DNA of 47,712 nucleotides from a virus, in the IMG/VR virus record IMGVR_UViG_3300005537_000010, positions 1 through 47,712 of that record; one strand, written 5' to 3'. The notes under the pieces were generated by a model. The model was not told where the DNA came from, ran no database searches, and saw nothing but the letters and a program-made list of their open reading frames with translations. The position numbers were made by a program, and so were the translations under genes. Positions 14,208 through 23,228 of the stretch are shown in pieces; within the stretch, counting starts at the first letter, position 1; each line of letters opens with the position of its first letter.

Positions 14208-14392
14208 TCGTCGTCAGAAGACTCTGCTTCCTTGGATTCATTGTGCCCGTTCGAGCGCTTCAATTCATCCCAATCTGTAGGGTGAATGACTCCACGGCAT
14301 GTTGGGCAAAATCGGAAATCAGAAATACCGATCCAGATGCTTCTACAACTGTCGCAGCGCATTGGCATTGAATACTTTGAACTTTCATTCAT
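14189..14392 (-). CDS. Small zinc-ribbon protein
   Basis: 67 residues with CDSC (about 13-16) and CPTC (about 29-32), the spacing of a zinc ribbon, then an acidic tail. It starts inside the end of the preceding gene (overlap of eight bases) and overlaps the next by 19 bases, as is normal for this tightly packed region. Function unknown. Confidence 0.55.
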   Translation of the reverse strand: MNESSKYSMPMRCDSCRSIWIGISDFRFCPTCRGVIHPTDWDELKRSNGHNESKEAESSDDECSTLS

Positions 14393-14651
14393 CCGGGCTG
14401 GGGTGAGTGGGAGTTACTTCCATATCAGTTACTTCGGGCTCGGGTTCTGGCTGGAGAAATAGGACATAGCGGTAAATCTTCCGTTCGAGTCGGACAGGTT
14501 TGAGAGTGAAGCTCTTCCCGCCGAAATAGATCTGCCTGAAAATGTCATGCCCCGGCTTACCGACATCACGCAGGTCAAAGAGCCCAGTCTCCCTGGAAAT
14601 GTCAGCTCTCTTAGGGGCCACACCTACATGCAGTTCAGAACAAAGCGGCAA
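14385..14651 (-). CDS. Hypothetical late protein
   Basis: Up to 88 residues. The only upstream starts are TTG 14651 and GTG 14621, so the start is uncertain. The body reads as real protein (DLRDVGKPGHDIFRQIYFGG, then basic beta strands), ending in a Pro/Glu-rich tail. It lies three bases after the preceding gene and overlaps the next. No family recognised. Confidence 0.45.
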   Translation of the reverse strand: MPLCSELHVGVAPKRADISRETGLFDLRDVGKPGHDIFRQIYFGGKSFTLKPVRLERKIYRYVLFLQPEPEPEVTDMEVTPTHPSPDE

Positions 14652-14654
14652 AAG

Positions 14655-15194
14655 CTACTTCGGCTTGGATCCCGGAGGGGGGTCGAGCGGATCTCGGATT
14701 AGAGTAGGCGGCTCAATGTCATCCTTCATTCTCGTCTTTGGATCGGGAAGTTTCCATTCATCGCTTCCAAGCTTCTTTGTCTCGTCGAGCACTCGTTCTG
14801 CTGTGGCCTCGAGCTTTTTTGTTCGCTTTTGCAGCACCACATCGGCCTGAGCCGAAGCCTTCGCCTGAGCTCTGCTCTCTTCTTCATAGAGCTTGCGGAG
14901 TTGGTTTTTGTCCGGCTTCTCACCGCGGTGTTCAAGCATCTTGATTCGTGTGTGCGTTGTTTGGAAGGCATCCATCCATTCGTAGGGTTTCGAAAGGGCC
15001 AAGTCGCTGTCACGCTTGCCTGTCCGCTCCGATGCGTCTCGAAGGATCTCCGCTTTTTCATCGTCTAAGTATCCTAGGTCCTTAGCGGTCTCCAGAAAGG
15101 ACCAATCCTTTTTGCGTCGAGTACCTGCCCACCACCAAATCATTGCAGCGATTACCATCAATATGAACAACACCAGCTCAGTGGACAGGATCAC
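14655..15194 (-). CDS. Membrane-anchored coiled-coil protein (possible spanin)
   Basis: 179 residues from GTG 15194, in a GTGA overlap with the preceding gene. Upstream codons belong to an out-of-frame shadow of that gene. One transmembrane segment (about 5-24, Trp-rich) is followed by a long charged helical region and a Pro-rich C-terminus. This is the plan of an inner-membrane spanin subunit or another lysis-associated protein. No lipoprotein partner overlapping it was found, so the role is tentative. Confidence 0.55.
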   Translation of the reverse strand: MILSTELVLFILMVIAAMIWWWAGTRRKKDWSFLETAKDLGYLDDEKAEILRDASERTGKRDSDLALSKPYEWMDAFQTTHTRIKMLEHRGEKPDKNQLRKLYEEESRAQAKASAQADVVLQKRTKKLEATAERVLDETKKLGSDEWKLPDPKTRMKDDIEPPTLIRDPLDPPPGSKPK

Positions 15195-15556
15195 TGGCCC
15201 GTTCCCCGACGGCGCGAGCTGATGGAGGTCTCCAGGCGTTCCAGTCTCGACACGATAGCCTGAAGCAGTGTCGTCATTCCCTCTCGTTGCCGGACCATCT
15301 CGTCCACCGATGCCTGGAGTTTGTCGATAGTCCTCGTGATGGCTGTGATCTGTTCCACTTTCTCGCGGACGTCGCCACGGAGGAGGTTGGCCTGATCCTC
15401 GAGCAATTTGTTTAGTTTGGTTTCCTTGCCATTGCCCCACATCCATAAAAGCCCCAGTCCGGTCATCATCACCCCGAGCGCGCCCACCAATGCTCCGATG
15501 AACCACTTGAGTGCTGAGATGAGGTCATTGATCTGGGAGGCATCTGGAATTGGCAT
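15191..15556 (-). CDS. Holin-like or membrane-anchored coiled-coil protein
   Basis: 121 residues. An N-terminal amphipathic part is followed by one hydrophobic segment (about 17-40, Gly-rich with Met and Trp), then a long charged coiled coil to the C-terminus. The size, position next to the endolysin and single membrane segment fit a phage lysis protein such as a holin or holin-associated factor. Its ATG follows directly after the stop of an upstream frame (TGAATG). Confidence 0.55.
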   Translation of the reverse strand: MPIPDASQINDLISALKWFIGALVGALGVMMTGLGLLWMWGNGKETKLNKLLEDQANLLRGDVREKVEQITAITRTIDKLQASVDEMVRQREGMTTLLQAIVSRLERLETSISSRRRGTGQ

Positions 15557-15795
15557 TCAAAACCTTCCGCTGATTCCACCAAGCACCCCCACGTTCCAAA
15601 GCCCAGATGTATGAGCCCCATAGCCTTCGACACCGAGCGCAATATTTTGGGTAAGACCGTACGAAGTCCGAGCGCGCAACTCCTCCCCAGTCGCAGAATT
15701 GAGACCTACCGCGGCATCCCACCTAAATGTGTGAGCGGGAGTGTGAGCACTAAAGTCGGAGAGATCATCCCAGCGAGATAGAGGGCCGGCAGCGG
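15557..15795 (-). other. Open frame lacking a standard start codon, C-terminus like an outer-membrane strand
   Basis: On the minus strand an open frame ends TGA at 15557-15559, directly before the ATG at 15556. It encodes a plausible protein C-terminus of glycine-rich beta strands ending in ...GISGRF. The frame has no ATG or GTG after the preceding stop; an internal TTG is the only usual start. It may be the remnant of a frameshifted gene, a gene with a rare start, or a product of frameshifting from the 15796 gene. The phenylalanine end resembles outer-membrane barrel proteins. Confidence 0.35.
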
Positions 15796-16290
15796 TTATT
15801 TCGGTCCCGTTGCCGGCACGATAGGGACCGCGGGCACCACCGTGGTAGCGGCAGCAGTAACCGCAGCCAGGGCAGCTGCCTCAGCTGCTTTGGCGATGTC
15901 GCCCGCGGTCTTCGGTGGATCGACGGTCGCACTCAATACCTTCAATCGAGAGTCGAGAAAGTTTTTGACTCCTTGCTCTGCCTGATTAACGAGCATTGGA
16001 GCGATGTGTTGGGCCTGGTCCTTTGCAGCTTGCCAAGCATCCTGGAGGACTTTTTTTCTGACATCTACGCCGAGCATTTTGCTCGTGGCCGTGTCTGCCA
16101 AAAACAAGGGCTTATAGATGGTCCACCATCCATCGATGTACTGGGCACCCAGGTTGCAACACGTTTGAAGGATTTGGAGACGCGTGCCCACCGCTTTGGA
16201 TTGTGCCACCCACCGCAGTGTCCAAACGGCAGCTCCCACTAAGATGATGAGACCAGCAAAGATAATCGACCAAATGATGTCAGGTGCCAT
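15796..16290 (-). CDS. Membrane protein, possible holin
   Basis: 164 residues from ATG 16290, chosen because GGGAG lies at correct spacing and a hydrophobic segment starts right after it (about 4-24). The rest is a soluble helical region, ending in an Ala/Thr/Val/Pro-rich tail. It overlaps the endolysin gene by 11 bases and sits directly after it, so it is a good candidate for a lysis membrane protein. No named family is recognised. Confidence 0.55.
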   Translation of the reverse strand: MAPDIIWSIIFAGLIILVGAAVWTLRWVAQSKAVGTRLQILQTCCNLGAQYIDGWWTIYKPLFLADTATSKMLGVDVRKKVLQDAWQAAKDQAQHIAPMLVNQAEQGVKNFLDSRLKVLSATVDPPKTAGDIAKAAEAAALAAVTAAATTVVPAVPIVPATGPK

Positions 16291-16828
16291 CGCTATTCTC
16301 CCTTGGTTTGGCTTTCCAAAAGTCCGCTCCCCAGGTCTCAATTCCGAAGGCGACAGCGCTTTCGGCATAAGCCTTGGCGGCTACGCCCCCGCCGTTGTAT
16401 CGACGAATGGCATCGACGAAATCTCCGCGAGCCTCGCGCCATTTGTGTAAAAAGATGTTCACGCCAAATGACAGACAGAGGTGCTCGTCATTAGCGAGTT
16501 TTAGGTACGCAGTGCGTTCATCCTCGTGTGATCCAATCGATAAATTAGGCCTCCAAACGCCATAGTCGATGGCGCTCTTTCGATAGACTTGCATTGGACC
16601 GATGCTCGGGCCACCCGGGAAACGAGTTGAGTCCATATCGCCTACGTAAGGCGCCGGATGATCTACGCCTGCGTTTTCCTTCCAGATGATCGCCATGCAG
16701 CATCTCAGGACCGGCATGATTTCAGCGATGCCGTGCGCGCTGATTGTCCAGCCAACAAACGAAATGTGGCGATCGAAACCGGCGTTTCCGGTCTTCCCAG
16801 GATTGAAGACATCAGGGATCTCAATCAT
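16280..16828 (-). CDS. Lysozyme-like endolysin (transglycosylase type)
   Basis: 182 residues. The sequence carries a lysozyme-fold pattern: a candidate catalytic Glu51 in IIWKEN, then GPSIGPMQV (73-81), and AIRRYNGGG further on, as in SLT-type murein transglycosylases. It would cut the glycan strands of peptidoglycan at the end of infection. No signal peptide is seen, so export would depend on a holin; candidate membrane proteins follow directly. The start overlaps the tail fibre gene end (ATGA). Confidence 0.75.
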   Translation of the reverse strand: MIEIPDVFNPGKTGNAGFDRHISFVGWTISAHGIAEIMPVLRCCMAIIWKENAGVDHPAPYVGDMDSTRFPGGPSIGPMQVYRKSAIDYGVWRPNLSIGSHEDERTAYLKLANDEHLCLSFGVNIFLHKWREARGDFVDAIRRYNGGGVAAKAYAESAVAFGIETWGADFWKAKPRENSDGT

Positions 16829-17976
16829 CGCGGTAACCCTGGGCCAGCCATTCTGTATCCAATCCGGGCCGCCTGAAAGTAGAGCGTGTTTCCTGAGGCA
16901 ACTGCGGGGAACTCGAACCTGAAAACGGTATAGCTGTCGGTGGGCATCACTAGAGAGTTAGCCAGGTGAGCCGTCATAACCCCTATGCTGTTATTGGGCG
17001 CGCCAGACGGCTGTTCCACTGTCCATTCGGTCGGTGTGTAAGTATTCGTTCCCGTCTTTTGATAATTGGTAACAAGACACGCTGGCGCATAGGGACCCGA
17101 ACCACTTGAGACTGCATTGATCAACACCGCGTAGTCACTATCTATCGACACGCCCACTGGGAACGGGAAGTTCCCCTCGACTGTCATGACTTGCGTATGG
17201 TCGATGTGAGTAAAACCGTGGCCTGGGAGGTAGCCCGCATTGAATGCGTTGACAAAGCCACATGCGGGAATCGTGATGATACTCAATAGTGGAACCGGCC
17301 ACAGAAACGAATCGGCAGTGACTGTGTCGTCCATGACCACAGTCCCGTGCATGGTAGTCACAGCGCCTGTATGACCAATGCCATGATCGCTAGCGAAGTC
17401 GAGACCGTCTGATTTCAGCAGATAGATGAGCATCCAGCTGGAATCATTCCAAGCTGAAGAGCTTGAGGCCTTTGAATACATCGCATTCAGGCTGCCGATG
17501 GATTGCCTGTAAGCCGGCTGACTTGCATCGAGTAGGCTCCAGAGTCCAGTGCCAGAGTTCCAAGTGCAGTTCGTGCACAGTTCAAACGTGAGAACACCAC
17601 TCGAGAGAAAAATGTAGAGCCGATTATCGCTATGCGCTGAGTTACCGTCATCGCCTTGCCAGATGAGGGTTCTGCCGCCGGTTGCGCCTAGGAAATTCCG
17701 AATCGATCGAATGATCGGATTCGTGGCAACTCCATCACCATTGAGCTGCACAAGGCCATTGAAGATCTGCTGAACGGTCCAGGAGAGCGCCTGGTTTGGA
17801 AGGTCATTCAGATACTGCATCCACTGATACACATTGTTTTGCAGCCAGTTCATGATCTGGGCTGGTGGTTTTTCATTGACCAGCCAGCCCACATCCTGTT
17901 TCCCGCTCATCGGTGTGGTAAGGGCACCGCCGGCGTCAGCCCAACGAGGAAGCGTAGAGGGTTTGGTTATTGGCAT
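16825..17976 (-). CDS. Tail fibre protein
   Basis: 383 residues. The N-terminal 55 residues have the pattern of phage fibre attachment domains (LPRWADAGG, then SGKQDVGW, EKPPAQIMNW, QWMQYLND). The rest is beta-rich and poor in charged residues, as expected for a host-recognition tip. It lies at the end of the baseplate genes and before the lysis genes, the usual place for receptor-binding proteins. No chaperone domain is evident. Confidence 0.75.
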   Translation of the reverse strand: MPITKPSTLPRWADAGGALTTPMSGKQDVGWLVNEKPPAQIMNWLQNNVYQWMQYLNDLPNQALSWTVQQIFNGLVQLNGDGVATNPIIRSIRNFLGATGGRTLIWQGDDGNSAHSDNRLYIFLSSGVLTFELCTNCTWNSGTGLWSLLDASQPAYRQSIGSLNAMYSKASSSSAWNDSSWMLIYLLKSDGLDFASDHGIGHTGAVTTMHGTVVMDDTVTADSFLWPVPLLSIITIPACGFVNAFNAGYLPGHGFTHIDHTQVMTVEGNFPFPVGVSIDSDYAVLINAVSSGSGPYAPACLVTNYQKTGTNTYTPTEWTVEQPSGAPNNSIGVMTAHLANSLVMPTDSYTVFRFEFPAVASGNTLYFQAARIGYRMAGPGLPR

Positions 17977-17977
17977 C

Positions 17978-18733
17978 CTAGAGAGCTCCCGAGAGTGCGC
18001 CGCCTACCGAAGCATCCGAAGAATCGCCCCAGCCAAGGCCATCCGGACAATCAGCGAATGAGAAAGTCAGTTCTGGAGTCGTGGGTGACCACTCAAATAT
18101 GGTGCGAACGCCTGCAGACTTGGCCTCGTTTAAGATGTCTGCCAAATCATCGACGATCGGGATAGCGACCCCTGTCACGAGGAGAATGAATCCGGCAGGT
18201 GGGTATTCGTTGAGTACTACCTGGGCGTCAGGAATGAGAAGCGAGTAGATGGATAGGAGGTCTTCTGTCCTGCCCGCGCTGGTATTGATTCGAACCCGTG
18301 CCTTGATGCGAACGCGATAGGCATCATCCGTGCGGCCCTGCCTAGCCTCTCCAACGATGTCGCCAATGCCATCGAGCTGAACCCCCGTTGCCGAGTCGAG
18401 TACCATGCTTGAGATGATGTCGAAGGAGACCTGCTCGACATCTTGAAACTGGGCAGCGCACTTACCAATGAACTGAGTAAATTTTTCCTTGTCCTTGTAC
18501 TGTTCAACCAGGCGCGCAATTGCCAGCGACTCATGATCAAACAGTGTCGTTGGAATATAACCGTCAGTAGATTGAGCGAACCCGGTAAGCGGAGAACGCG
18601 GGGGTAGAGCAGGCGGAGCCGGTGGCGTTATGGTGATGCTGACAACGCCAGCGGACATGTCAATTCCGCGGCTTCGTGTTCGGCCGTAACCATCTGGTTT
18701 GCCATCATCGAGGATCCAAGCGTTTGTCGACAT
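17978..18733 (-). CDS. Baseplate/tail protein, DUF2612-like
   Basis: 251 residues. The core (about 85-215) has the pattern LDGIGDIVGEARQGRTDDAY followed by RINTSAGRTEDLL, typical of DUF2612 baseplate proteins, which stand in the position of gpI/tail protein I between gpJ-like proteins and fibres. An N-terminal Pro-rich part is added. The gene follows the 18737 gene closely. Confidence 0.75.
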   Translation of the reverse strand: MSTNAWILDDGKPDGYGRTRSRGIDMSAGVVSITITPPAPPALPPRSPLTGFAQSTDGYIPTTLFDHESLAIARLVEQYKDKEKFTQFIGKCAAQFQDVEQVSFDIISSMVLDSATGVQLDGIGDIVGEARQGRTDDAYRVRIKARVRINTSAGRTEDLLSIYSLLIPDAQVVLNEYPPAGFILLVTGVAIPIVDDLADILNEAKSAGVRTIFEWSPTTPELTFSFADCPDGLGWGDSSDASVGGALSGAL

Positions 18734-18736
18734 CGT

Positions 18737-20101
18737 CTAATCCATCGGGTAGGCAAACCATTTCGGTTGAAAAAGAAGCGGAGACCCAGCTACCGGAGGG
18801 CCGGATGTGTTGTACCGGACAGTGAATGCGAATCCACCGGATGCCTGCCCTGGCGTGCCATAGCCGACAAAGCTGACGTCATCGTTGTCCTGGCCAGTAT
18901 TGGTCACAGGGCTCGGCGCCGTTGCGTAGAGAAGAATGTGGTTTACCGTGGTAATGCCATCGGCACTCAGCACAGCCAGCCGATCAAAATTCGAACCAGG
19001 CTGACTGAATAGCGTTTTTAGATTTCGCACTTTGCCGCGGCGCACTTCACCCGCTGACCCGTTCGAATTGCCGGGCTCTGAGCCGTGAATGAGCTCATGA
19101 TCGATGGTGACTACCCTACCCAGCGAATCCTGCTGGCCTCGGTCGGCATCCATGTAATAGGGCAGCCCCTTCGGAGCGACAATGTATTGCGTTGCCCAAA
19201 CCTGGCCGCTCTTTGAGCGTAGAAGTGCGGCACCTCCCAGGTTGAGCGGGAGACTCGATTGAGAAGACCCCGTCTTGACCAGCCTGCCTGAGCCAAACGT
19301 GCAGCTAGGCACGTGCAGCACGCAATCGGTGTCTGTATCGTCATCAGGGTCCAGCGTTTGGGCAAGGTAGAGGTCAGAATAATTAGGCCCCACTGCGCTA
19401 TAGGAACCCTGGCTTGGATCTCCACCCGTCCAGAGCATGAGAGCCTCATCTTTTAGGCTCAGGATGTATTGGCATTGGATCGTCATCGGATCCACGTTGA
19501 AAGCAGGGTTGGTGGCTTTGAAGTTGGTATTGAGCCGGCTTCTCATCCAGTCGACTGGTGATTGATTGGTGCCGGCGTGAGCAGTCGAGTCCCAGGTCTC
19601 AAAGATGGAGACTTGAAGTGGTACCTGACTATTTCCGTACTCCTCGAGGAGAACGTAAAAAGGTTTTATTGCAGAGGTGCACTTGAGGACAATGGCTCTA
19701 GCCTGGCGATACATGTGGCCGCCGCTGATGACTTCGCCTGGCCCGATTGTGTCAGCGATCGAGACATTGCCGCTTGAGCTGGATGGATTTCCTGAAACGG
19801 TATGCCAAGGCCCGCTTGCACTTGTGGCAACGAGTGTATTCGGTGCAACATCCCAGAAGAAGTTGGAGCTTCCGGCATCGGAGAAATGAACATCACCACT
19901 GCCGGCGTTCTGAGTGCCATAGGCGAACTTGATGGCTCTCTGATTTGTCGTCCTCAGGTCATCGTAGAGACTCCACTGTCCAACGCCAGAACCGACATCC
20001 GTTACGATCGCATCGAGGATCCCGATATGTGAACTGTTGTCTCCCGAGGCTTTGGCTGCGGCCAATTCACCGGAGAGCCCAGTATGCAGAAACATTGTCA
20101 T
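18737..20101 (-). CDS. Hypothetical baseplate-associated protein
   Basis: 454 residues, rich in Ser, Gly and Asp, reading as beta-rich virion protein. It is placed between the baseplate J-like gene (ATGA overlap at 20098) and the DUF2612-like gene, so a baseplate or fibre-connecting role is likely. No specific family recognised. An HELIHG segment resembles a metalloprotease helix, but without a third ligand that I can recognise I do not assign activity. Confidence 0.6.
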   Translation of the reverse strand: MTMFLHTGLSGELAAAKASGDNSSHIGILDAIVTDVGSGVGQWSLYDDLRTTNQRAIKFAYGTQNAGSGDVHFSDAGSSNFFWDVAPNTLVATSASGPWHTVSGNPSSSSGNVSIADTIGPGEVISGGHMYRQARAIVLKCTSAIKPFYVLLEEYGNSQVPLQVSIFETWDSTAHAGTNQSPVDWMRSRLNTNFKATNPAFNVDPMTIQCQYILSLKDEALMLWTGGDPSQGSYSAVGPNYSDLYLAQTLDPDDDTDTDCVLHVPSCTFGSGRLVKTGSSQSSLPLNLGGAALLRSKSGQVWATQYIVAPKGLPYYMDADRGQQDSLGRVVTIDHELIHGSEPGNSNGSAGEVRRGKVRNLKTLFSQPGSNFDRLAVLSADGITTVNHILLYATAPSPVTNTGQDNDDVSFVGYGTPGQASGGFAFTVRYNTSGPPVAGSPLLFQPKWFAYPMD

Positions 20102-21276
20102 GAGCTGACCACCACGATTCGCGACGTATCGAGTATGGGAATGTCCCGGATGTCCATGGGGAGATTTGCACTAAATGTTGGGCTGCTCGTGAGACCTACG
20201 TAAATGAGCGGGACGTCTATGACGCCTTGAACGCCAAGCACCGGGGCAAAAAGCGCATGTGTGATGACATCGTCAGCGATTCCATAATTTGCTTGGCCAT
20301 AGGCAACGAGTGCAGCCTTGACCTGGTCATCGCCATCGACTGGGTATTGCGGTTTGGCTGGATCCGTTTGCTTGGTAACGTCGACTATCACATACACATT
20401 CTTTTCAGTCGGGCGATTGAATCGAATGGTATGTGTCGTCAGTTGCGAGTCAGTGACAGTCCCCACCGTCGTGCCAACCGTGTCTATCCCAGCTGCCTTT
20501 GACCCGAAGATGGCGCTTCGAACAGCATCGTCATCCCCGCCGCGCACAACGGCTTCAATGGTGTGGGGTGGCCTTCCATAGCCATCGGTTGAATCGGTGT
20601 CATTTTCGTAGACGAAAGCCTCTAAGACGCCGTCGACCTCCAAAATATCAGTGCGTGTGGCTTCGAAAGTGGAGCTCCCAGCTGCTCCATTTTCATTCGA
20701 CTGCCGGATCCTGTAGGCAGGATCCGTTTCTATGAGTCTACCCAGCTGAGCATCGAGCGTGTTTGTGACCGACGTGAGTCCAGATACGGGCGTCTCGATG
20801 GTGGTCAAGGTCCCTGCTGGAGCTGGGATAGGGCCTTCATCTACTGACTGGCAAAGGATATTGGCCGAGCCAGAGCCGTCTAGGGTTGCATCGGCAATTG
20901 TGGTGAACTTGGCACCGGTACCAGTGACTGAAAAGATGCGCCCAGCGGACAACACGGTACCCGGGATGCCAATGGCAGTAACATAGACGATCGATGTAGC
21001 GGGCCCAATCCTTTTGACGCCCGTTAGGTCGCCGACATTGTCGAGCGATACGCCCGAAGCGCTCGAGCGAAATCGGGAATTATAAGAGGCCTGCGAAAGC
21101 TCCCAGATGTCGCTGACTCTTTCTGAGATAACCCCCACGAATTGACCGAAAACAGTCTCAGCACCGAGGTCTATCTGGTTACCGAAAACAGATTTCAAAT
21201 CGTTCTGCAGTTCATCGACGATGACCGTCATTGGCTTCAGAACAAAACCTTGCGGAGTCACCCCATAATCGGTCAT
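20098..21276 (-). CDS. Baseplate J-like protein
   Basis: 392 residues. The N-terminus (VTPQGFVLKPMTVIVDEL, then ASGVSLDNVGDLTGVKR) and the middle (ETDPAYRIR, GRPPHTIEAVVRGG) are characteristic of the Baseplate_J family (P2 gpJ, T4 gp6-like), which forms the wedge ring around the tail hub. It is ATGA-coupled to the gp25-like gene upstream, as usual. Confidence 0.85.
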   Translation of the reverse strand: MTDYGVTPQGFVLKPMTVIVDELQNDLKSVFGNQIDLGAETVFGQFVGVISERVSDIWELSQASYNSRFRSSASGVSLDNVGDLTGVKRIGPATSIVYVTAIGIPGTVLSAGRIFSVTGTGAKFTTIADATLDGSGSANILCQSVDEGPIPAPAGTLTTIETPVSGLTSVTNTLDAQLGRLIETDPAYRIRQSNENGAAGSSTFEATRTDILEVDGVLEAFVYENDTDSTDGYGRPPHTIEAVVRGGDDDAVRSAIFGSKAAGIDTVGTTVGTVTDSQLTTHTIRFNRPTEKNVYVIVDVTKQTDPAKPQYPVDGDDQVKAALVAYGQANYGIADDVITHALFAPVLGVQGVIDVPLIYVGLTSSPTFSANLPMDIRDIPILDTSRIVVVSS

Positions 21277-21644
21277 GTCCCACCGAGAGCAATGGTGTCA
21301 GCTAGGAGGCCGACATCCGTTTCAGCCTGATACGCAGCCGTTAGTTTTCTCGTTTGACCTACGTAAGAAAGGATCATCGAGACGACGTCTTTGACGCCGG
21401 CGACGCTCAGAATGCGATTGCGAATCACCGAACGAATGATGTCTGGATTGGGGTTTTTAACGAGAACGTCTTGAAACCAGGGGGTGCCCTGAGTCGTGTC
21501 CAAATACCATTCGCCTAAGAAGAGTTTGAGGGCCTGCGGGATCCTCTGAATGATGGCCTGAGCGTCTTCCACGAGGCCAAGATCACCCGTGGAAATGTCT
21601 AGGTCGCCGTTCTCATCGAGCCGGATATCGCGTGCGATTCCCAC
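21273..21644 (-). CDS. Baseplate gp25/DUF2634-like protein
   Basis: 123 residues. The pattern DIRLDENGDLDISTGDLGLV, followed by a helix and LFLGEWYLDTTQGTPW, is typical of small baseplate wedge proteins of the gp25/XkdS group. It is located between the spike gene and the J-like gene. A 37-base gap with a short hairpin separates it from the spike gene. Confidence 0.8.
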   Translation of the reverse strand: MGIARDIRLDENGDLDISTGDLGLVEDAQAIIQRIPQALKLFLGEWYLDTTQGTPWFQDVLVKNPNPDIIRSVIRNRILSVAGVKDVVSMILSYVGQTRKLTAAYQAETDVGLLADTIALGGT

Positions 21645-21681
21645 ATGCTCTAGTGGGATAACAAGATTAGTGAAATCGCAA

Positions 21682-22359
21682 CTAGGTCTTGACTTTGACG
21701 GTAGCGCTTTTCAGTGTGCCTGGGCTCGTCTGCGGTGCAACTGGAGTGCTCGTGGGACTTCCAGGGGCTGCCGACGCGTGCGTATGGGAATTGAAAACTG
21801 AAACGAAGCCACTCAAAAATGTCTGAATCGCCTGCCCCAAAGCAACGTATTCCCCGGGTGAATCACCGAGCTCGATCGAGCCATCCTTGACCGCGATCTG
21901 AGTGCCTCCGTCCTTGCCCAGAGTAATGCCTTCGGAAGACGCGCCCGTGGCTGCCTTACTCTTCGGATTAATCCCAAAGAAAGCGATGGCATCGGTTAGG
22001 TCATGCACGCGTGGATCGATTGGAGTCACAACCCCGCCATTCTCCAGCCATTCATCCAGCGAACGCTCACAGAACCAGAGAACGCAGGTGTCTCCTTTTA
22101 CGATCGGAAAGGTAATGCGAAAGCCGCCAGCAGACGGCCAAGCAACCGGCACATTGGGTATGACGGGAAAGCTCTCTTCAACTTCGTTCCCATCTGAATC
22201 GAATAAGGTCTGTCTGAGCTGCGGGGAGACATCGACCATCTGCTTGTCTGGATAGTAAGCCTCGACCGATCCGACAAGGCAGGTATGGACCTCTAACTGC
22301 CGCTTATCGATTGCGGCCTTGACCACGTCCATCATCGAGGGGGTTCTAGGAATATCCAT
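21682..22359 (-). CDS. Baseplate spike protein, Gp138-type OB domain
   Basis: 225 residues from ATG 22359 (upstream codons are shadow of the hub gene). The N-terminal part contains an OB-fold (DVSPQLRQTLFD, VPVAWPSAGG, ITFPIVKGDTCVLWF) of the Gp138 N-terminal type, which forms the top of the membrane-piercing spike. The C-terminal part is a Gly/Thr-rich beta region with SHTHA. It overlaps no gene and is ordered hub, spike, wedge. Confidence 0.8.
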   Translation of the reverse strand: MDIPRTPSMMDVVKAAIDKRQLEVHTCLVGSVEAYYPDKQMVDVSPQLRQTLFDSDGNEVEESFPVIPNVPVAWPSAGGFRITFPIVKGDTCVLWFCERSLDEWLENGGVVTPIDPRVHDLTDAIAFFGINPKSKAATGASSEGITLGKDGGTQIAVKDGSIELGDSPGEYVALGQAIQTFLSGFVSVFNSHTHASAAPGSPTSTPVAPQTSPGTLKSATVKVKT

Positions 22360-22370
22360 AAATATCAATC

Positions 22371-23228
22371 CTATACAGGCGAGCACTCCATCTCGGTGTA
22401 ATAGTCCTGACCGGCTGTATCTCCTTTGTGCTCGACGCGGGAGAGCCGGAAGTCGCCTTTGGTTCCTTCGCATTCGATGTGCACCTTACCGCCTGGGTAG
22501 AGCCTGGGTTCCACGAGGCACTTCACCTTGAGAACGCTCTTGCCTCCTTCAACGCCGGTGACCTTGTCCTTGTGAGGTGTCCCGTGTTCAGGAGAGCCAA
22601 TGAGGCCATGCTGAGGATCAAGTGAGACAATGTCGCTCGTGGCGACATCGTCATCCCCGAGGATTTGAAGTTTACCGCTTTGAATGGACCACTGAAGGCC
22701 TGCGGCATCGAGTGCCTTCTCGAGTTCTGCGATGGCGAGTCCGTGAGCCACATAGCCATTCACGAACTGGTCAGCGCCCTTGCGGAATCCGCCCTGAGAA
22801 ACCCGTTTCTCTAAATTGCCTAGGTCGAGCGAATCTGTCAGCCCTTTTGCAATGTCTCGGATAACCGCAGCAAGCTTCGTGCCTGCCTTATAGCTTTTTG
22901 AGATCCTGACATCCCGAAATGCTTTATCGCCATCGGCTGCTTGCACCTTGGTGATCCAATCGGGGCCATCACGAACATGGTCGACTGTCCTTACCGTCCC
23001 AGAGAAGATGATCCCCAGGCTGTGATCGACATAGCCGGCTTCAACTACCACCGGAACCCCTCGTTTTTGCATTCCGGATCGGGTTGTCTTCGAAAGGTTG
23101 TAGATATCGATTTTGAGCAAATTGGGTTCAGGCGTGAGCGTCTTTTTGACCTCGAATTTCATCCGGAGGTCTTCGACTTGGAGGGTGTTGACCGTTGCGC
23201 GAACCCGCCGCCCATAGAGCTGGCTCAT
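22371..23228 (-). CDS. Baseplate hub protein
   Basis: 285 residues. The order of domains and segments (KIDIYNLSK, GTVRTVDHVRDGPDW, later ECEGTKGDFRLSRVEHKGD) fits the small hub proteins of simple contractile tails that correspond to T4 gp27. It starts by ATGA overlap after the plug protein gene and precedes the spike gene. Confidence 0.75.
   Translation of the reverse strand: MSQLYGRRVRATVNTLQVEDLRMKFEVKKTLTPEPNLLKIDIYNLSKTTRSGMQKRGVPVVVEAGYVDHSLGIIFSGTVRTVDHVRDGPDWITKVQAADGDKAFRDVRISKSYKAGTKLAAVIRDIAKGLTDSLDLGNLEKRVSQGGFRKGADQFVNGYVAHGLAIAELEKALDAAGLQWSIQSGKLQILGDDDVATSDIVSLDPQHGLIGSPEHGTPHKDKVTGVEGGKSVLKVKCLVEPRLYPGGKVHIECEGTKGDFRLSRVEHKGDTAGQDYYTEMECSPV

Noticed and set aside
15195-15506. 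N-terminal extension of the 14655-15194 gene
   Set aside because: The extra codons lie out of frame within the 15191-15556 gene and read as low-complexity basic sequence; the GTG at 15194 with GTGA coupling is a better start.
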